From Myxococcales bacterium (GTDB lineage Bacteria > Myxococcota > Myxococcia > Myxococcales > Myxococcaceae), in assembly GCA_016191815.1 (NCBI GenBank), contig JACPVI010000008.1, forward strand, positions 1 through 52,002: 52,002 nucleotides of DNA, read 5' to 3'. The notes under the pieces are model-generated. The model saw only the letters and a program-made list of their open reading frames with translations. It was not told where the DNA came from and made no database searches. Positions 23,858 to 33,020 of the stretch are shown here, piece by piece (position 1 is the stretch's first letter; every line of letters starts with the position of its first letter). Made by a program: the position numbers and the translations under genes.

Positions 23858-26092
23858 GTGAGACGAGTCGGCCTCATCGCGCTTTTGGCCGCTGCCTGCG
23901 CGGGTGTGGCAGCGATGCTCCTTCGCGACGAGGCTCAAGTCCCTCCCGCACCCATAGAGAGCCAACCCTCTCCGCGTCCCGCGCGCCGCCAGCCTGTTCG
24001 CACCGAGCCGCCCGCCACGGTAGGCCTGCCCAGGGGAACGCTGGCTGGCCTGGTGACGAGCAGAGGCGCACCCGTCCCGGAGGCGCGGGTGGTGGCGCGC
24101 TCGGAGGCAGGAGTCGAAGAGGCCGCCTCTTCTTGGGACGGGAGCTTCCGCCTGGAGGTGCCCCCGGGCCAATACGTCCTCACCGCTTCGCGCGGGGCGG
24201 AGTCCTCGCTCTTGGTGGGCCCCGTGCTGCTCGCCGCCGGCTCGGCGCAAGACGGGCTCTTGCTAGAGCTTTTGGCCGCCTCCTCGGTCTTTGGGGCCGT
24301 CTTCGACGCGGTGAGCCGGCAGCCGATCCCCGGCGCCACGGTGCGCAGCTCGGGTGGCGCCTGTCGGACCGATCACGCCGGCCGGTTCCAACTCTCCGGG
24401 CTGCCGGCTGGGGAGACCTGGCTCGAGGCGACCGCGGAAGGACACGTCGCCCGGGCCGAATGGCTGATCCTGGACGCGGCGCGCGAGTACGGCGGGATGG
24501 AGCTGTTCCTCAAGCCGGCAGCGGTGCTGGAAGGACGCGTGCTGCGGCAAGGGAAACCCTTGGCGGGGGCACCGGTGTGGGCGGAGGCGGAGGTGGTGGG
24601 CTCGCTGGGCCGGGCATTCGGTCCGGTGCGCTCTGCCGAGGACGGCAGCTACCGGTTGTGGGCCGAGGACGGCGCGTTGGTGCTCGCGGCCGCGGCTCCG
24701 GGCGGCTCGCGGGTGGAAGGGCCGCGGGTGAGGATCGGCGGGGGAGGAATTCAAAGCGGCTTGGACATCGAGCTGGGCCAACCTCTCTCCATCTCGGGAA
24801 TCGTTCTGCTCGATGGGAGGCCTGCCCCCGGCGTGGAGCTTTGGCTGCTCGACGCGAGGAGCCAGAGAATCACCGGGGCGACCTTCACTTCCGCGCTCGG
24901 CGATTTCCACCTGGAGGGGCCGCCGCCCGGCAGCTACCTCGTGCAGGTTCGAGCCGGCGCGCTCACCGCGCAGCGCGGCCCGTTCAGCTTCACCGGAGAG
25001 CCGGGAGAGCCGTGGACGGTGGAGCTCGCCTCGGGGCGCTCGCTCGAAGGGAGGGTGACTCCGCGCGGGGCGGGGACGGTGGTTCGCCTCCAAAGCGGCG
25101 ACTGGGCGGGGCCGATGTCCGCCGAGGTGGCCACCGACGCCGAGGGCCGTTTCCGATTCGACGGCGTGCCCGACGGAGCGCTGGCGGTGGAGGCGGAGGG
25201 CGAGGCGGGTGTCGCCCGCGCCGTCGCGCACGCCGGAGAGAAAGTTCTGCTCTCGCTTCGACCGGCGGTGCTGCGCGGGAGCGTGGCCGACGAGCGCGGC
25301 GCGGCGGTGAGCGACTTCACCGTCCGGCTCAGGCCCACCTCGGGCGGCCCCACCCGGGCGTTTCCGGTGCTCAGCCCGAGCGGGGACTTCCGGGTGCAGG
25401 CCCCTCCGGGGGAGTACGAGGTGAGCGCCACCGCCTCCGGCCACGGGGAGACATCGGAGCCCACGGCGGTCCGGCTGGATCCGGCGGGGGCGGCGGTAGT
25501 GAGGCTCAGGCTCACCTCCACGGTGCCGCTGCGCGGGGTGGTCCTCGACGCCGCGAGCGGGGCGCCGCTCCCCGGAGTGGAGGTGGCGATCAACCGCATG
25601 GGCCCGGACCGCAGCCGCTACTCCGGGAGGTGGGCCACCCTCACCACCGGCGCGGACGGTGAGTTCCGGATCGCGGCTGCCCCCGGCAGGGCGATGCTCT
25701 CGTTCCGCTCCGAGGGCTACGTGCACGCCTGGGCCGGGATCGAGGCCTTGCCCAAAGATGCGCAGGGCCGGCTCTTGGCCAGGCTCCGGCCAGGGAGAGG
25801 AGACCCGATGCGGACCCTCACCGAGTACGAGGGCATCGGCGCGCAGCTCGATCAGCCGCCCAGCGGCGAGGTGAAGGTGCGCCACGTCTTCGAGGGAGGC
25901 CCGGCGGAGGCGGCGGGGCTGCTCCCCGGAGACGAGATCGTCGCGGTGGACGGCCAGGCGATCCGGGGCCTGAACGTGTACGCGGTGATCGATCGGATCA
26001 TCGGGCCGGCGGGGACGGTGGTTCGGCTCACCGTCGCTCGCGGGCCCGCGCGGGAGGAAATCTCCATCCGCCGGCGGCAGATCAGTTTCTAG
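23858..26092 (+). CDS. Carboxypeptidase-regulatory-like repeat protein with C-terminal PDZ
   Basis: A 744-residue protein with an N-terminal membrane helix or signal peptide (VGLIALLAAACAGVAAMLL), a Pro-rich linker, then about seven beta-sandwich repeats of the carboxypeptidase regulatory type (for example LAGLVTSRGAPVPEARV, VFGAVFDAVSRQPIPGATV, LRGVVLDAASGAPLPGVEV). The last 95 residues are a PDZ domain: EVKVRHVFEGGPAEAAGLLP, then GDEIVAVDGQAIRGL. PDZ domains bind C-terminal peptides; the beta repeats are usually structural. Location is probably the periplasm or outer face of the inner membrane. The start is GTG with no strong ribosome-binding site. Partner unknown. Confidence 0.82.
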   Translation: MRRVGLIALLAAACAGVAAMLLRDEAQVPPAPIESQPSPRPARRQPVRTEPPATVGLPRGTLAGLVTSRGAPVPEARVVARSEAGVEEAASSWDGSFRLEVPPGQYVLTASRGAESSLLVGPVLLAAGSAQDGLLLELLAASSVFGAVFDAVSRQPIPGATVRSSGGACRTDHAGRFQLSGLPAGETWLEATAEGHVARAEWLILDAAREYGGMELFLKPAAVLEGRVLRQGKPLAGAPVWAEAEVVGSLGRAFGPVRSAEDGSYRLWAEDGALVLAAAAPGGSRVEGPRVRIGGGGIQSGLDIELGQPLSISGIVLLDGRPAPGVELWLLDARSQRITGATFTSALGDFHLEGPPPGSYLVQVRAGALTAQRGPFSFTGEPGEPWTVELASGRSLEGRVTPRGAGTVVRLQSGDWAGPMSAEVATDAEGRFRFDGVPDGALAVEAEGEAGVARAVAHAGEKVLLSLRPAVLRGSVADERGAAVSDFTVRLRPTSGGPTRAFPVLSPSGDFRVQAPPGEYEVSATASGHGETSEPTAVRLDPAGAAVVRLRLTSTVPLRGVVLDAASGAPLPGVEVAINRMGPDRSRYSGRWATLTTGADGEFRIAAAPGRAMLSFRSEGYVHAWAGIEALPKDAQGRLLARLRPGRGDPMRTLTEYEGIGAQLDQPPSGEVKVRHVFEGGPAEAAGLLPGDEIVAVDGQAIRGLNVYAVIDRIIGPAGTVVRLTVARGPAREEISIRRRQISF

Positions 26093-26103
26093 AGGCAGTC
26101 CAG

Positions 26104-26124
26104 GGTCGAGGGTCGAGAGTCGAG
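26104..26124. repeat. GGTCGAG heptamer repeats upstream of dapF
   Basis: Two perfect GGTCGAG heptamers and one AGTCGAG follow each other. The rest of the 155-bp gap before dapF carries further GTCGA words (26160-26170, 26205-26210) but no gene. The same heptamer is repeated three times at 37965-37985. Confidence 0.6.
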
Positions 26125-26247
26125 GGAAACCCGCCGAGCGTGCGTCCAGCGCACTTCCGTCTCGAGTCGAGCTGCAGAGGTCAAGGATCGGACTCGGCGT
26201 TTGTTGTCGACTCGCGCAGCTGTTAATCAGCCCAGCGAGGAGCCCAC

Positions 26248-27096
26248 GTGCCGCGCACCCCTACAGAGACCGCCTTCAAGTACCACGGGCTCGGCAACGA
26301 CTTCGTGCTGCTCGACCGGCGGCAGGGCGGCGGGGACATCGGGGCCGAGCGCACCAGGGAGCTGTGCGACCGCCGCCGCGGCATCGGAGCAGACGGCGTT
26401 TTGGTCCTCCTCCCCTCGGAGCGCGCCGCCGCGCGAATGGTGGTCCACAACGCCGACGGCACCGTGGCCGAGATGTGCGGCAACGGCATCCGCTGCGCCG
26501 CCAAGCACCTCGCCGACCGCTCGGACGGCCGCCCTCCCGAGCTCTCCATCGAGACCGGCGCCGGCGTCCTCACCTGCAGGCTCGTCTACGTCGGCGGCGA
26601 GGTCAGCCAGGTCGAGGTCTCCATGGGACCGGCGCGGCTGTTGGCCCCAAACCTCCCCTCCTCCGCCACCGGGCGGCCGTTTCTCGAACAGCCCTTGCCA
26701 GTGGCCGGGCTCAAGGGCACCGCTTTGAGCCTCGGCAACCCTCACTTGGTCGTCTGCGACTGCCCCCTCGAGCGCGCCAGCGAGGTGGGACCGCTGCTCG
26801 AGAGAACACCCGGCTTCGCCGAGCGGACCAACGTCGAGCTGTGCCGCGCCTCCGCCGACGGCCTGGAGGTCGCGGTGTGGGAGCGGGGCGTGGGCCTCAC
26901 CCTGGCCTGCGGCACCGGCGCCTGCGCGGCCGTCGCGGCGGCGGTTCACCAAGGCAAGCTTCCGCCCTCCGCGTGGATCCCGGTGCGGCTTTCCGGCGGA
27001 ATGGCCGAGGTGCGCGTGGCCAAAGATCTCTCGGAGGTGGAGCTGCGCGGCCCCGCCACCTTCGTGTTCGAAGCGATTGTCCCTGCGCCTCGGTAG
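26248..27096 (+). CDS. dapF: Diaminopimelate epimerase
   Basis: A 282-residue cytoplasmic enzyme that converts LL- to meso-diaminopimelate for lysine and peptidoglycan. The N-terminal signature FKYHGLGNDFVLLD is present, and both catalytic cysteines are seen: Cys77 in MCGNGIRC and Cys221 in LACGTGACA. GNPHLVV is also conserved. The start is a GTG with GAGGAG 7 nt upstream. It stands alone among dap genes and is followed after 24 bp by a response-regulator gene on the same strand. Confidence 0.96.
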   Translation: MPRTPTETAFKYHGLGNDFVLLDRRQGGGDIGAERTRELCDRRRGIGADGVLVLLPSERAAARMVVHNADGTVAEMCGNGIRCAAKHLADRSDGRPPELSIETGAGVLTCRLVYVGGEVSQVEVSMGPARLLAPNLPSSATGRPFLEQPLPVAGLKGTALSLGNPHLVVCDCPLERASEVGPLLERTPGFAERTNVELCRASADGLEVAVWERGVGLTLACGTGACAAVAAAVHQGKLPPSAWIPVRLSGGMAEVRVAKDLSEVELRGPATFVFEAIVPAPR

Positions 27097-27120
27097 CCTT
27101 TAATCTCCCTCCGCCCGAAC

Positions 27121-28968
27121 GTGCCTCCGTCCATCCTCGTGGTCGACGACGACCTGCTCTTCCGGCAGGTGGTCAGCGACGTCCTGACGCAGAAGGGCTA
27201 CCGCGTCGCCGCGGTGGAGAACGCTACCCTCGCCCTGGAGGAGTCCGCCAAGGCCCCCTTCGACGTCATCCTCACCGACCTGGTGATGCCCGGGGTCGAC
27301 GGGCTGCAGCTCATCTCCCGGCTCAGGGAGCGAGACCCGGACCAAGAGGTGATCCTCGTCTCCGCCCGCCAGGACGCCAAGGCCGCCGCCACCGCCATGC
27401 ACGCCGGCGCCGCCGACACGCTCCTCAAACCGATCGAAGACGCAGACCTCCTGCTCTCCGTGCAGCGCGCCCTGGAGCGCGCCCTGCTCCGCCGCGAGCG
27501 CCAGCGCCTTCTGGGGGAGAACATCGAGCACGCCCGCCTGCAGGAAGTCCACCGGCGCGGCCTGGAGCTGATCTCGAGCCCGGATCTCGAGTGGCTGGGA
27601 GAACGCGTGCTCGCCGAGCTGACCGACCTGTGCGACTCGCAGAGCGCCGCCCTGTGGATCTCCGACGAGCGCGGCGAGATCAAGCTCAAGGCCTACCGCG
27701 GACTGCTCGACCGGCAGTTCCTCCCCGAACGGGTCGACCGCCAAGGCCCCGCCGGCGAAAGGCTGAAGGGCAGCCCATGGCTGGGAGGGAGCGGGCCCTC
27801 GCCGAACCTCTACCTGCCCCTCTCCACCGCGGGGGAGCTGGTCGGGCTGGCCCAGCTCTCGGATCCGCTCGCGGGCACCTACCGGCAAGAGCAGGTGCGC
27901 GACGCCCGCGCCCTGGCCGAGTATGCGGCGGTGGCGATCCGCAACGGCCGCCGCTTCCTCTCGCTCCAGCGGCACGGCCTGCGCGACCCCGACACCGCCG
28001 CCTACAACCTCTCTTACTTCACCGACTACGCCTCCAAGGAGATCTACAAGGCCCGCCGCTACGGCCGGACGTTCTCGCTTTTGACCTTCTCGATCGACAA
28101 CCTGCCCCAGGTGCGGCTCCGCCTGGGAGCGGAGCAGGCGCGGCGGGCGGCGCGGGGCATCATCCGGGCGCTGACCCGCATCATCCGCGACTCGGACGTG
28201 CTGGCGAAGTCGAGCGATCGGGAGCTGACGCTGCTGCTCCCGGAGACGGATTTCTTCGGAGCGATGATGTTCCTCCGCCGCGCGATGGCAGCCGCGCGCG
28301 AGGAGCCCGAGGTCCAACAGACCGAGTCCTCGCTGCCCCTGGGGCTGGTGGGCGGCGCCGCCACCTTCCCGAAGGACGGAGAAGACTTCGATGAGCTGGT
28401 GCTGCGCTGCCGGCGGAGGGCCGACGAGCGGCGGGGCTCGCTGCAGCGGAAGCTCTCGCTCGAGCCGTTGGCCTTCTGGGACGTGGTGGACCTTCTGCTC
28501 GGGAACGCCCAGTCGCCCAAGCTGCCGCTGGACGACCGCGCCGAGCCGTCGCGGCGGGGGAGGGTGGCCAGCTCCCTCTTCGACGAGCTACAGGCCGAGG
28601 TGGCGCGCGAGCTTGCCCGGGACCCGCAGGCGCGCGGGCTGGTGTACGTGGGCGGCCCAGAGGTCCACGCGGGACTCCCGATCGCCGAAGGGCTGGAGGG
28701 CATTCCGCCGGACTTCGCCTTCCGGGTCTACCTCTTGGGCCGGCGCGGCGACCTCGACTCGCACCTCGCCCTGACGCCGGTCTTTCTCGAGGGCGACGGT
28801 CGGATGGCGCGGCACGAGTTCCTCTTCTGGCTCTCGGAGAACGCGGCCTATGCCCTGGTGCAGCGGCGCGGCCGGGGAGCCACCTGGGGCTTCCACACCT
28901 CGGACACCGCGGTGGTGGAGGGGCTGATCACCAAGCTGCAGGCGGAGTACGACCTCCAGCCGTACTAG
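27121..28968 (+). CDS. Response regulator: receiver, GAF and degenerate GGDEF domains
   Basis: A 615-residue cytoplasmic signalling protein. The receiver domain (about 1-125) has acidic DDD at 9-11, the phospho-acceptor Asp53 (LTDLVMPG) and Lys in LLKPIED. A GAF-like domain spans about 145-280. A GGDEF-type fold follows from about 290 (RDPDTAAYNLSYFTDYASKE, then FSLLTFSIDN), but the catalytic GG(D/E)EF is replaced by SSDREL, so it should not make cyclic di-GMP. The last 110 residues form an unrecognised domain. The start is GTG. Gene spacing to the next regulator is 9 bp, so the two probably act together. Confidence 0.85.
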   Translation: MPPSILVVDDDLLFRQVVSDVLTQKGYRVAAVENATLALEESAKAPFDVILTDLVMPGVDGLQLISRLRERDPDQEVILVSARQDAKAAATAMHAGAADTLLKPIEDADLLLSVQRALERALLRRERQRLLGENIEHARLQEVHRRGLELISSPDLEWLGERVLAELTDLCDSQSAALWISDERGEIKLKAYRGLLDRQFLPERVDRQGPAGERLKGSPWLGGSGPSPNLYLPLSTAGELVGLAQLSDPLAGTYRQEQVRDARALAEYAAVAIRNGRRFLSLQRHGLRDPDTAAYNLSYFTDYASKEIYKARRYGRTFSLLTFSIDNLPQVRLRLGAEQARRAARGIIRALTRIIRDSDVLAKSSDRELTLLLPETDFFGAMMFLRRAMAAAREEPEVQQTESSLPLGLVGGAATFPKDGEDFDELVLRCRRRADERRGSLQRKLSLEPLAFWDVVDLLLGNAQSPKLPLDDRAEPSRRGRVASSLFDELQAEVARELARDPQARGLVYVGGPEVHAGLPIAEGLEGIPPDFAFRVYLLGRRGDLDSHLALTPVFLEGDGRMARHEFLFWLSENAAYALVQRRGRGATWGFHTSDTAVVEGLITKLQAEYDLQPY

Positions 28969-28977
28969 CGGGACAAA

Positions 28978-30462
28978 ATGGCGCAGGCGCGAAAAATCCT
29001 CATCGCCGATCCCGACCTCGAGTCGGTGCGCGCCCTCACCCGGGCCCTCAGGCAGCGGGGATTCCAGATGCACTACGCGCCGGACGGCTCCAAAGCCCTG
29101 GAGGTCTCGGTGCTGCGCCACCCGGACCTGATCCTCTTCGACGACGGCTGCCGGCTGATCGACGCGCGAACCTTCGTGCAGATCCTCCGCACCAACCCGC
29201 GCACCGAGGACATCCCGGTGGTGCTCACCAGCCGCGCCTTCGAGGCGGACAAGGTGCGGGTCTTCCGCGACGGCGTCCTGCAGAAGCCCTTCAACATCGA
29301 CGAGGTGCAGTCTCGCCTCGAGCAGGTGTTCCGGCGGGCGGACGCCGCGCGCGAGCTCCGGGCCGAGGCCAAGGAGATCGAAGGGCACCTCAGCCAGCTC
29401 CCCATTCCCGACTTGTTGCAGATCCTCTCGGTGAACAAGCGCAGCGGGCGGCTGACCCTGAGCCGCGGCTCCGAGCGGGGAGAGATCCACGTCCGCGACG
29501 GGCGGCCGGTGAACGCTCGGCTGGGGGCGGTGGAGGGAGAGAAGGCGCTGTTCCGCCTGGTCGGCTGGACCGAGGGCACCTTCGCCTTCGTCCCCGGCGC
29601 GGCCCCATCAAGGGTGCTGGTGGACCGCTCGATGGAGGATGCCCTCCTCGAGGGGATGCGGCAGGCCGACGAGCTTTCCCGGTTGACGCCTTCCTTGCCC
29701 CAGAAAGGCGCGCGGCTGGTGCTCTCCCCCGGGGCGGAGCTCTCCACCGAGCAGCACCCGGTGACCGCGCAGGTGGTGGAGCTGCTCCGCCAGCCGAGGC
29801 CCTTGCCTGAAATTCTGGATCTCGCCCCGGCCACCGACCTCGAGGTGGTGGCGGCGCTCGCCGCGCTCTTGCAGCGGGGCCTGGCGCGAGTAGCCGAGGG
29901 GGAGGAAGAGGCGGGCAGAGGCCCGCTGCTCGGAACCGCCGAGGTGCACGCCCTCAAGGCGCGGCTGTTCCGCGGGCGGCTCGGAGGAAGGGTCGGCGTG
30001 GCGAAGGTGTTCCTCTGCGCCGGAGGGGCCAAGCCCCTGCGCGAGTTTCTTAGGGCGCTGCCCGACCTCATCCCCGTGGCGGCGGAGCCCCGCGCCCTCA
30101 GGAGCGGCTTCGGGACGGTCGGGCGGCTCGAGCTGAGCGAGGTGTTGAAGCTGGAGCTGTGCGTGTTGCCTCCCACCGACGCGGCGCGCCCGTTGTGGCG
30201 GCCGTTCTCGTCGGGCTCCGCGGGAGGGCTGATGCTGGACACCTCCGAGGCCGCGCTGCAGCTCGGGCGCTTCCTCGGCTTCGAAGTGCGGGTGCCGCTG
30301 GTGGTCTTGGGACACGGGGTGCCGCGCCAGCTCTTGGGCGCCCCCGCGGGGGTGGCGTCAGTGGGGGAAGAGGCGCCGGAGGCCTTGCGGCTGCTCCTGT
30401 TGCAGTCGCTCAACCCGGTCCAGCCGGAGCTATCGCCGGAGCGCGCCGCGAGGGGCGAGTAG
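28978..30462 (+). CDS. Receiver-like and DUF4388 protein with GTPase-like C-terminal region
   Basis: A 494-residue protein typical of myxobacterial signalling sets. The receiver domain (1-120) has Asp11 and Asp55/56 (LILFDDG) and the Lys of LQKPFNIDE. A DUF4388 domain follows at about 135-245 (GHLSQLPIPDLLQILSVNKR, GRLTLSRG, EIHVRDGRPVNARLG). The C-terminal part from about 330 has the strand order of a small GTPase (VAKVFLCAGG, ELCVLPP, GGLMLDTSE, PLVVLGHGV), but no GKT/S P-loop; this is a weak structural guess. It is placed 9 bp after the GAF/GGDEF regulator. Confidence 0.82.
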   Translation: MAQARKILIADPDLESVRALTRALRQRGFQMHYAPDGSKALEVSVLRHPDLILFDDGCRLIDARTFVQILRTNPRTEDIPVVLTSRAFEADKVRVFRDGVLQKPFNIDEVQSRLEQVFRRADAARELRAEAKEIEGHLSQLPIPDLLQILSVNKRSGRLTLSRGSERGEIHVRDGRPVNARLGAVEGEKALFRLVGWTEGTFAFVPGAAPSRVLVDRSMEDALLEGMRQADELSRLTPSLPQKGARLVLSPGAELSTEQHPVTAQVVELLRQPRPLPEILDLAPATDLEVVAALAALLQRGLARVAEGEEEAGRGPLLGTAEVHALKARLFRGRLGGRVGVAKVFLCAGGAKPLREFLRALPDLIPVAAEPRALRSGFGTVGRLELSEVLKLELCVLPPTDAARPLWRPFSSGSAGGLMLDTSEAALQLGRFLGFEVRVPLVVLGHGVPRQLLGAPAGVASVGEEAPEALRLLLLQSLNPVQPELSPERAARGE

Positions 30463-30552
30463 CGGGCGACCCACCCGCCTGCGGCGACCCTACCTGGGCG
30501 ACGAGGGTCCGAGGGGTTGGGCCTGGCCTCGGGCGTGCACCTGGCGAGGGTC

Positions 30553-31275
30553 ATGAAAACCGCCACTTCGCTCCTCACGCTCCTCGTTTCGATCCCCGCC
30601 CTCGCCGCCAACCTCACCCTGGTGGCACCGGCCGGGGTGGATCTCGAAACCCTCACTCCACGCACCGACGAAGGCGCCGATGTGCGGATCCTCGCGATGC
30701 GCATCGAGTCGCGGTTCGGCATCAAGCTCGAGGGCTCGGCGCAGCAGATCTCCTCCAGCGCACCCCTCTTGATCGGCCGTCCTTTCATCGTGAGCGACGC
30801 CACCGGCGCCCAGTACCGCCTCTGCGTGCACGCGGTGGCGGGCGAGAGCCGCTGGATCGAGCTGGTCCCCCTGGATCCCACCGGAGCCGCGCCGGCGCCG
30901 GCCCGGAAGTCCGGGCTGTTCCGCACCGCGGTCTACTCCGTCGGGGGATTGCCCTCCACCGCGGAGGGAAAGGACCTGCTCTTGCTCGCCGACGGGACGT
31001 ACTTCTTCGGCGAGGCGATGGGGCGGTGGTCGGGCGACGAGCGGACGGTGGCGCTGGACGGCGCCTTCGCTTCTTGGGGCCGAGGCACCCTCGAGCGCGA
31101 TGGGTCGGCGATCACCTTCCAGTTCCGGCGGGGCGGGGTGGAGTTCGAGGTCGTGCTCGCAAGGACCCGGGAGACCGGCGAAGAGACGGTGGTGCGCCGC
31201 GCGTCGCGGTACGCGGAGGCGCTGGCGATGTCCCTTCCTCCCGAAGCGCCTCCCGCACCCCCGGCAGCTCCGTGA
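30553..31275 (+). CDS. Exported protein of unknown function
   Basis: A 240-residue protein with a signal peptide (MKTATSLLTLLVSIPALA-AN). The mature part looks beta-rich (ADGTYFFGEAMGRW, DGSAITFQFRRGGVEFEVVL) and ends in a Pro/Ala-rich stretch. The ATG at 30553 is chosen for the signal peptide and for GAGGG just upstream; the frame opens 12 codons earlier. Its 3' end overlaps the convergent gene at 31112-31582 by about 160 bp. No family recognised. Confidence 0.7.
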   Translation: MKTATSLLTLLVSIPALAANLTLVAPAGVDLETLTPRTDEGADVRILAMRIESRFGIKLEGSAQQISSSAPLLIGRPFIVSDATGAQYRLCVHAVAGESRWIELVPLDPTGAAPAPARKSGLFRTAVYSVGGLPSTAEGKDLLLLADGTYFFGEAMGRWSGDERTVALDGAFASWGRGTLERDGSAITFQFRRGGVEFEVVLARTRETGEETVVRRASRYAEALAMSLPPEAPPAPPAAP

Positions 31276-31582
31276 GGAGCTCCCACTCCGCCTGGCGGAG
31301 CACGGAGACCCGGCTGCCTCGCACCCGCTCCAGCCTCAGCTCCACCAGGTAGTCTCCCGACTCGTCCTGGCGGCGGCTCAAGGTGGGAGGCCGGCCCTCC
31401 TCGAAGCAAGCGAGGATGTCGCGCCTCAGCGCCCTCAGCCGCAAGGAGGTCCGCAGGGCCAGCCGGCCCTCGGGGTTGTCGAAGGCGTGGAAGTGGCGGT
31501 TCCGGGAGAGCGGCTGCGAGGGGTCGTGGAGCCTCTGGATCAGCCTCCGCACGAAGGGGTCCATCGACGCGGAGGATAACAT
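31112..31582 (-). CDS. Small basic protein of unknown function, overlapping convergently
   Basis: A 156-residue protein. Residues 7-115 look like real protein (MDPFVRRLIQRLHDPSQPL, then FHAFDNPEGRLALRTSLRLR and GDYLVELRLERVRG); the last 40 residues are Arg/Pro-rich and are antisense to the end of the exported protein gene, so the overlap may be incidental. The ATG at 31582 has GAGG upstream; ATG at 31564 is also possible. Only 18 bp separate it from the divergent TPR gene. Family unknown. Confidence 0.6.
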   Translation of the reverse strand: MLSSASMDPFVRRLIQRLHDPSQPLSRNRHFHAFDNPEGRLALRTSLRLRALRRDILACFEEGRPPTLSRRQDESGDYLVELRLERVRGSRVSVLRQAEWELLTELPGVREALREEGTSPAPPRTATRGAPPSLRRSPGSLRARPRTPPRPAGTGR

Positions 31583-31600
31583 CCGTTACCCTCGGGTCAC

Positions 31601-32914
31601 ATGGCGCGCGTCGGGTGCATCAGCGTCGCCCTGCTCTGTTCGCTCGGCTGCAAGGACCCCGAGACCGCTGCGGCCCAGGCGAAGAGGCGCACGGCCGAGG
31701 AGCAGATGGAGGTCGGCCGCGAGGCCTTGGCCGCCGGGAAGGTGGACCCGGCGGTGGCCGCCTTCAAGTCGGCTGCCTCGTCGAACCCGAGGGATCCGGC
31801 GCCCTACCTGCTCCTTGCCGACGCCTACCGGCAGGCGGGCAATGACGCCGCCGCGGTGCTGGCGCTCAAGCAGGCCCAAGAGCTGTTGCCCGCCTCGGAT
31901 CCGGTGCTCAAGCGGCAGCGGGCGGAGCTGTACCGCCGGATGGGCCAGGTGGGCCCGGCGATCACCACCATGCTCGAGCTGCGCGACGCCAATCAGCTCA
32001 CCGACGAGGAGGTGCTGGTGCTCTCGAGGATGCAGGCGCGCAGCGGCGACGTGGACGGCGCCTACAAGTCGCTGGAGCGGATTCAGCTGCCCAAGCCCGA
32101 CGACCCCCAGGCCAAGGTTGTGGAGGCGGAGATCCTGCTCATCTCCGGTGACGAGCTTCTGGCGGCGAAGCTGATGGACCGGCTGCTTGGCGAGCACCCC
32201 GAGCTGACCGGGGCCCGGGTGCTGAGGGCGCGCTACTTCCTCAACAGCGGCTACCCGGAGATGGCCGAGCAGGATCTCGCCCAGATCGCCGATGCGGACT
32301 CCCGCCGCCCGGAGGTGGTGGAGCTGAGGGCGAGGGTGCTCAACCAGCTCAAGCGCTACGACGAGGCGGTGGGGGAGCTGACGCCGCTCATCGAGGCCAG
32401 CCCGAGGGACGCCGACCTGCTCGCCCAGCTCGGCGAGACCAAGCTCAACCTGGGCCAGTTCAACGAGGCGCACACCCTGGTGGATCAGGCGCTCGCGCTG
32501 CGGCCCAAGTTCGCCCGGGCGCTGTACGTGCGCGGGCGGGCGCTGGAGGCGCAAGGAGAGCTCAAGCAGGCGGCGGAGAACTACCAGTACGCGCTCAGGT
32601 CAGACCCCACCTTCGGGCCGGCCCTCTCGCGCATCTGGCGCATCTTCCAGCACCGGGGCGAGAAGAGCGAGGCGATGAGCGCCCTGGAGCGGCTGCTCTT
32701 CATCAACGAGGCGACACTCGAGGAGCGAGTCGCCCTGGCGGAGATGTACGCCGAAACCGGGATGCACCTCGAGCGGGCGCGGAAGCTGATGGACGAGGCC
32801 ATCCGCCGGGATCCGGAGAGCCAGCGGTACCGGCAGCTCCGCGCGTCCTTGGCCAAGCCCGCTGGGGGCGGACCGAAGCAGGGCGGAATACAGATCATCA
32901 AGGGTGGGAGGTAG
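31601..32914 (+). CDS. TPR-repeat (lipo)protein
   Basis: A 437-residue exported protein with a short signal sequence ending SLGC (Cys17), a likely lipidation site. From about 30 it is a chain of TPR-type helices (eight to ten units), for example VDPAVAAFKSAASSNPRDPA, LTGARVLRARYFLNSGYPEM and PKFARALYVRGRALEAQGEL, ending with KLMDEAIRRDPESQRYRQLR. TPR lipoproteins usually scaffold outer-membrane or secretion complexes. No enzyme domain is seen. Partners cannot be inferred from its neighbours. Confidence 0.82.
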   Translation: MARVGCISVALLCSLGCKDPETAAAQAKRRTAEEQMEVGREALAAGKVDPAVAAFKSAASSNPRDPAPYLLLADAYRQAGNDAAAVLALKQAQELLPASDPVLKRQRAELYRRMGQVGPAITTMLELRDANQLTDEEVLVLSRMQARSGDVDGAYKSLERIQLPKPDDPQAKVVEAEILLISGDELLAAKLMDRLLGEHPELTGARVLRARYFLNSGYPEMAEQDLAQIADADSRRPEVVELRARVLNQLKRYDEAVGELTPLIEASPRDADLLAQLGETKLNLGQFNEAHTLVDQALALRPKFARALYVRGRALEAQGELKQAAENYQYALRSDPTFGPALSRIWRIFQHRGEKSEAMSALERLLFINEATLEERVALAEMYAETGMHLERARKLMDEAIRRDPESQRYRQLRASLAKPAGGGPKQGGIQIIKGGR

Positions 32915-33020
32915 CTCGGACTTCGGGCTACTTGCACCCGCGAGGCGGAATGCGCACCCCTTCCGGCGCTCCTGAAAAACGCGCATTGGGCTGCGCTTCC
33001 TTGGGAACGGGGAGAGGGTC

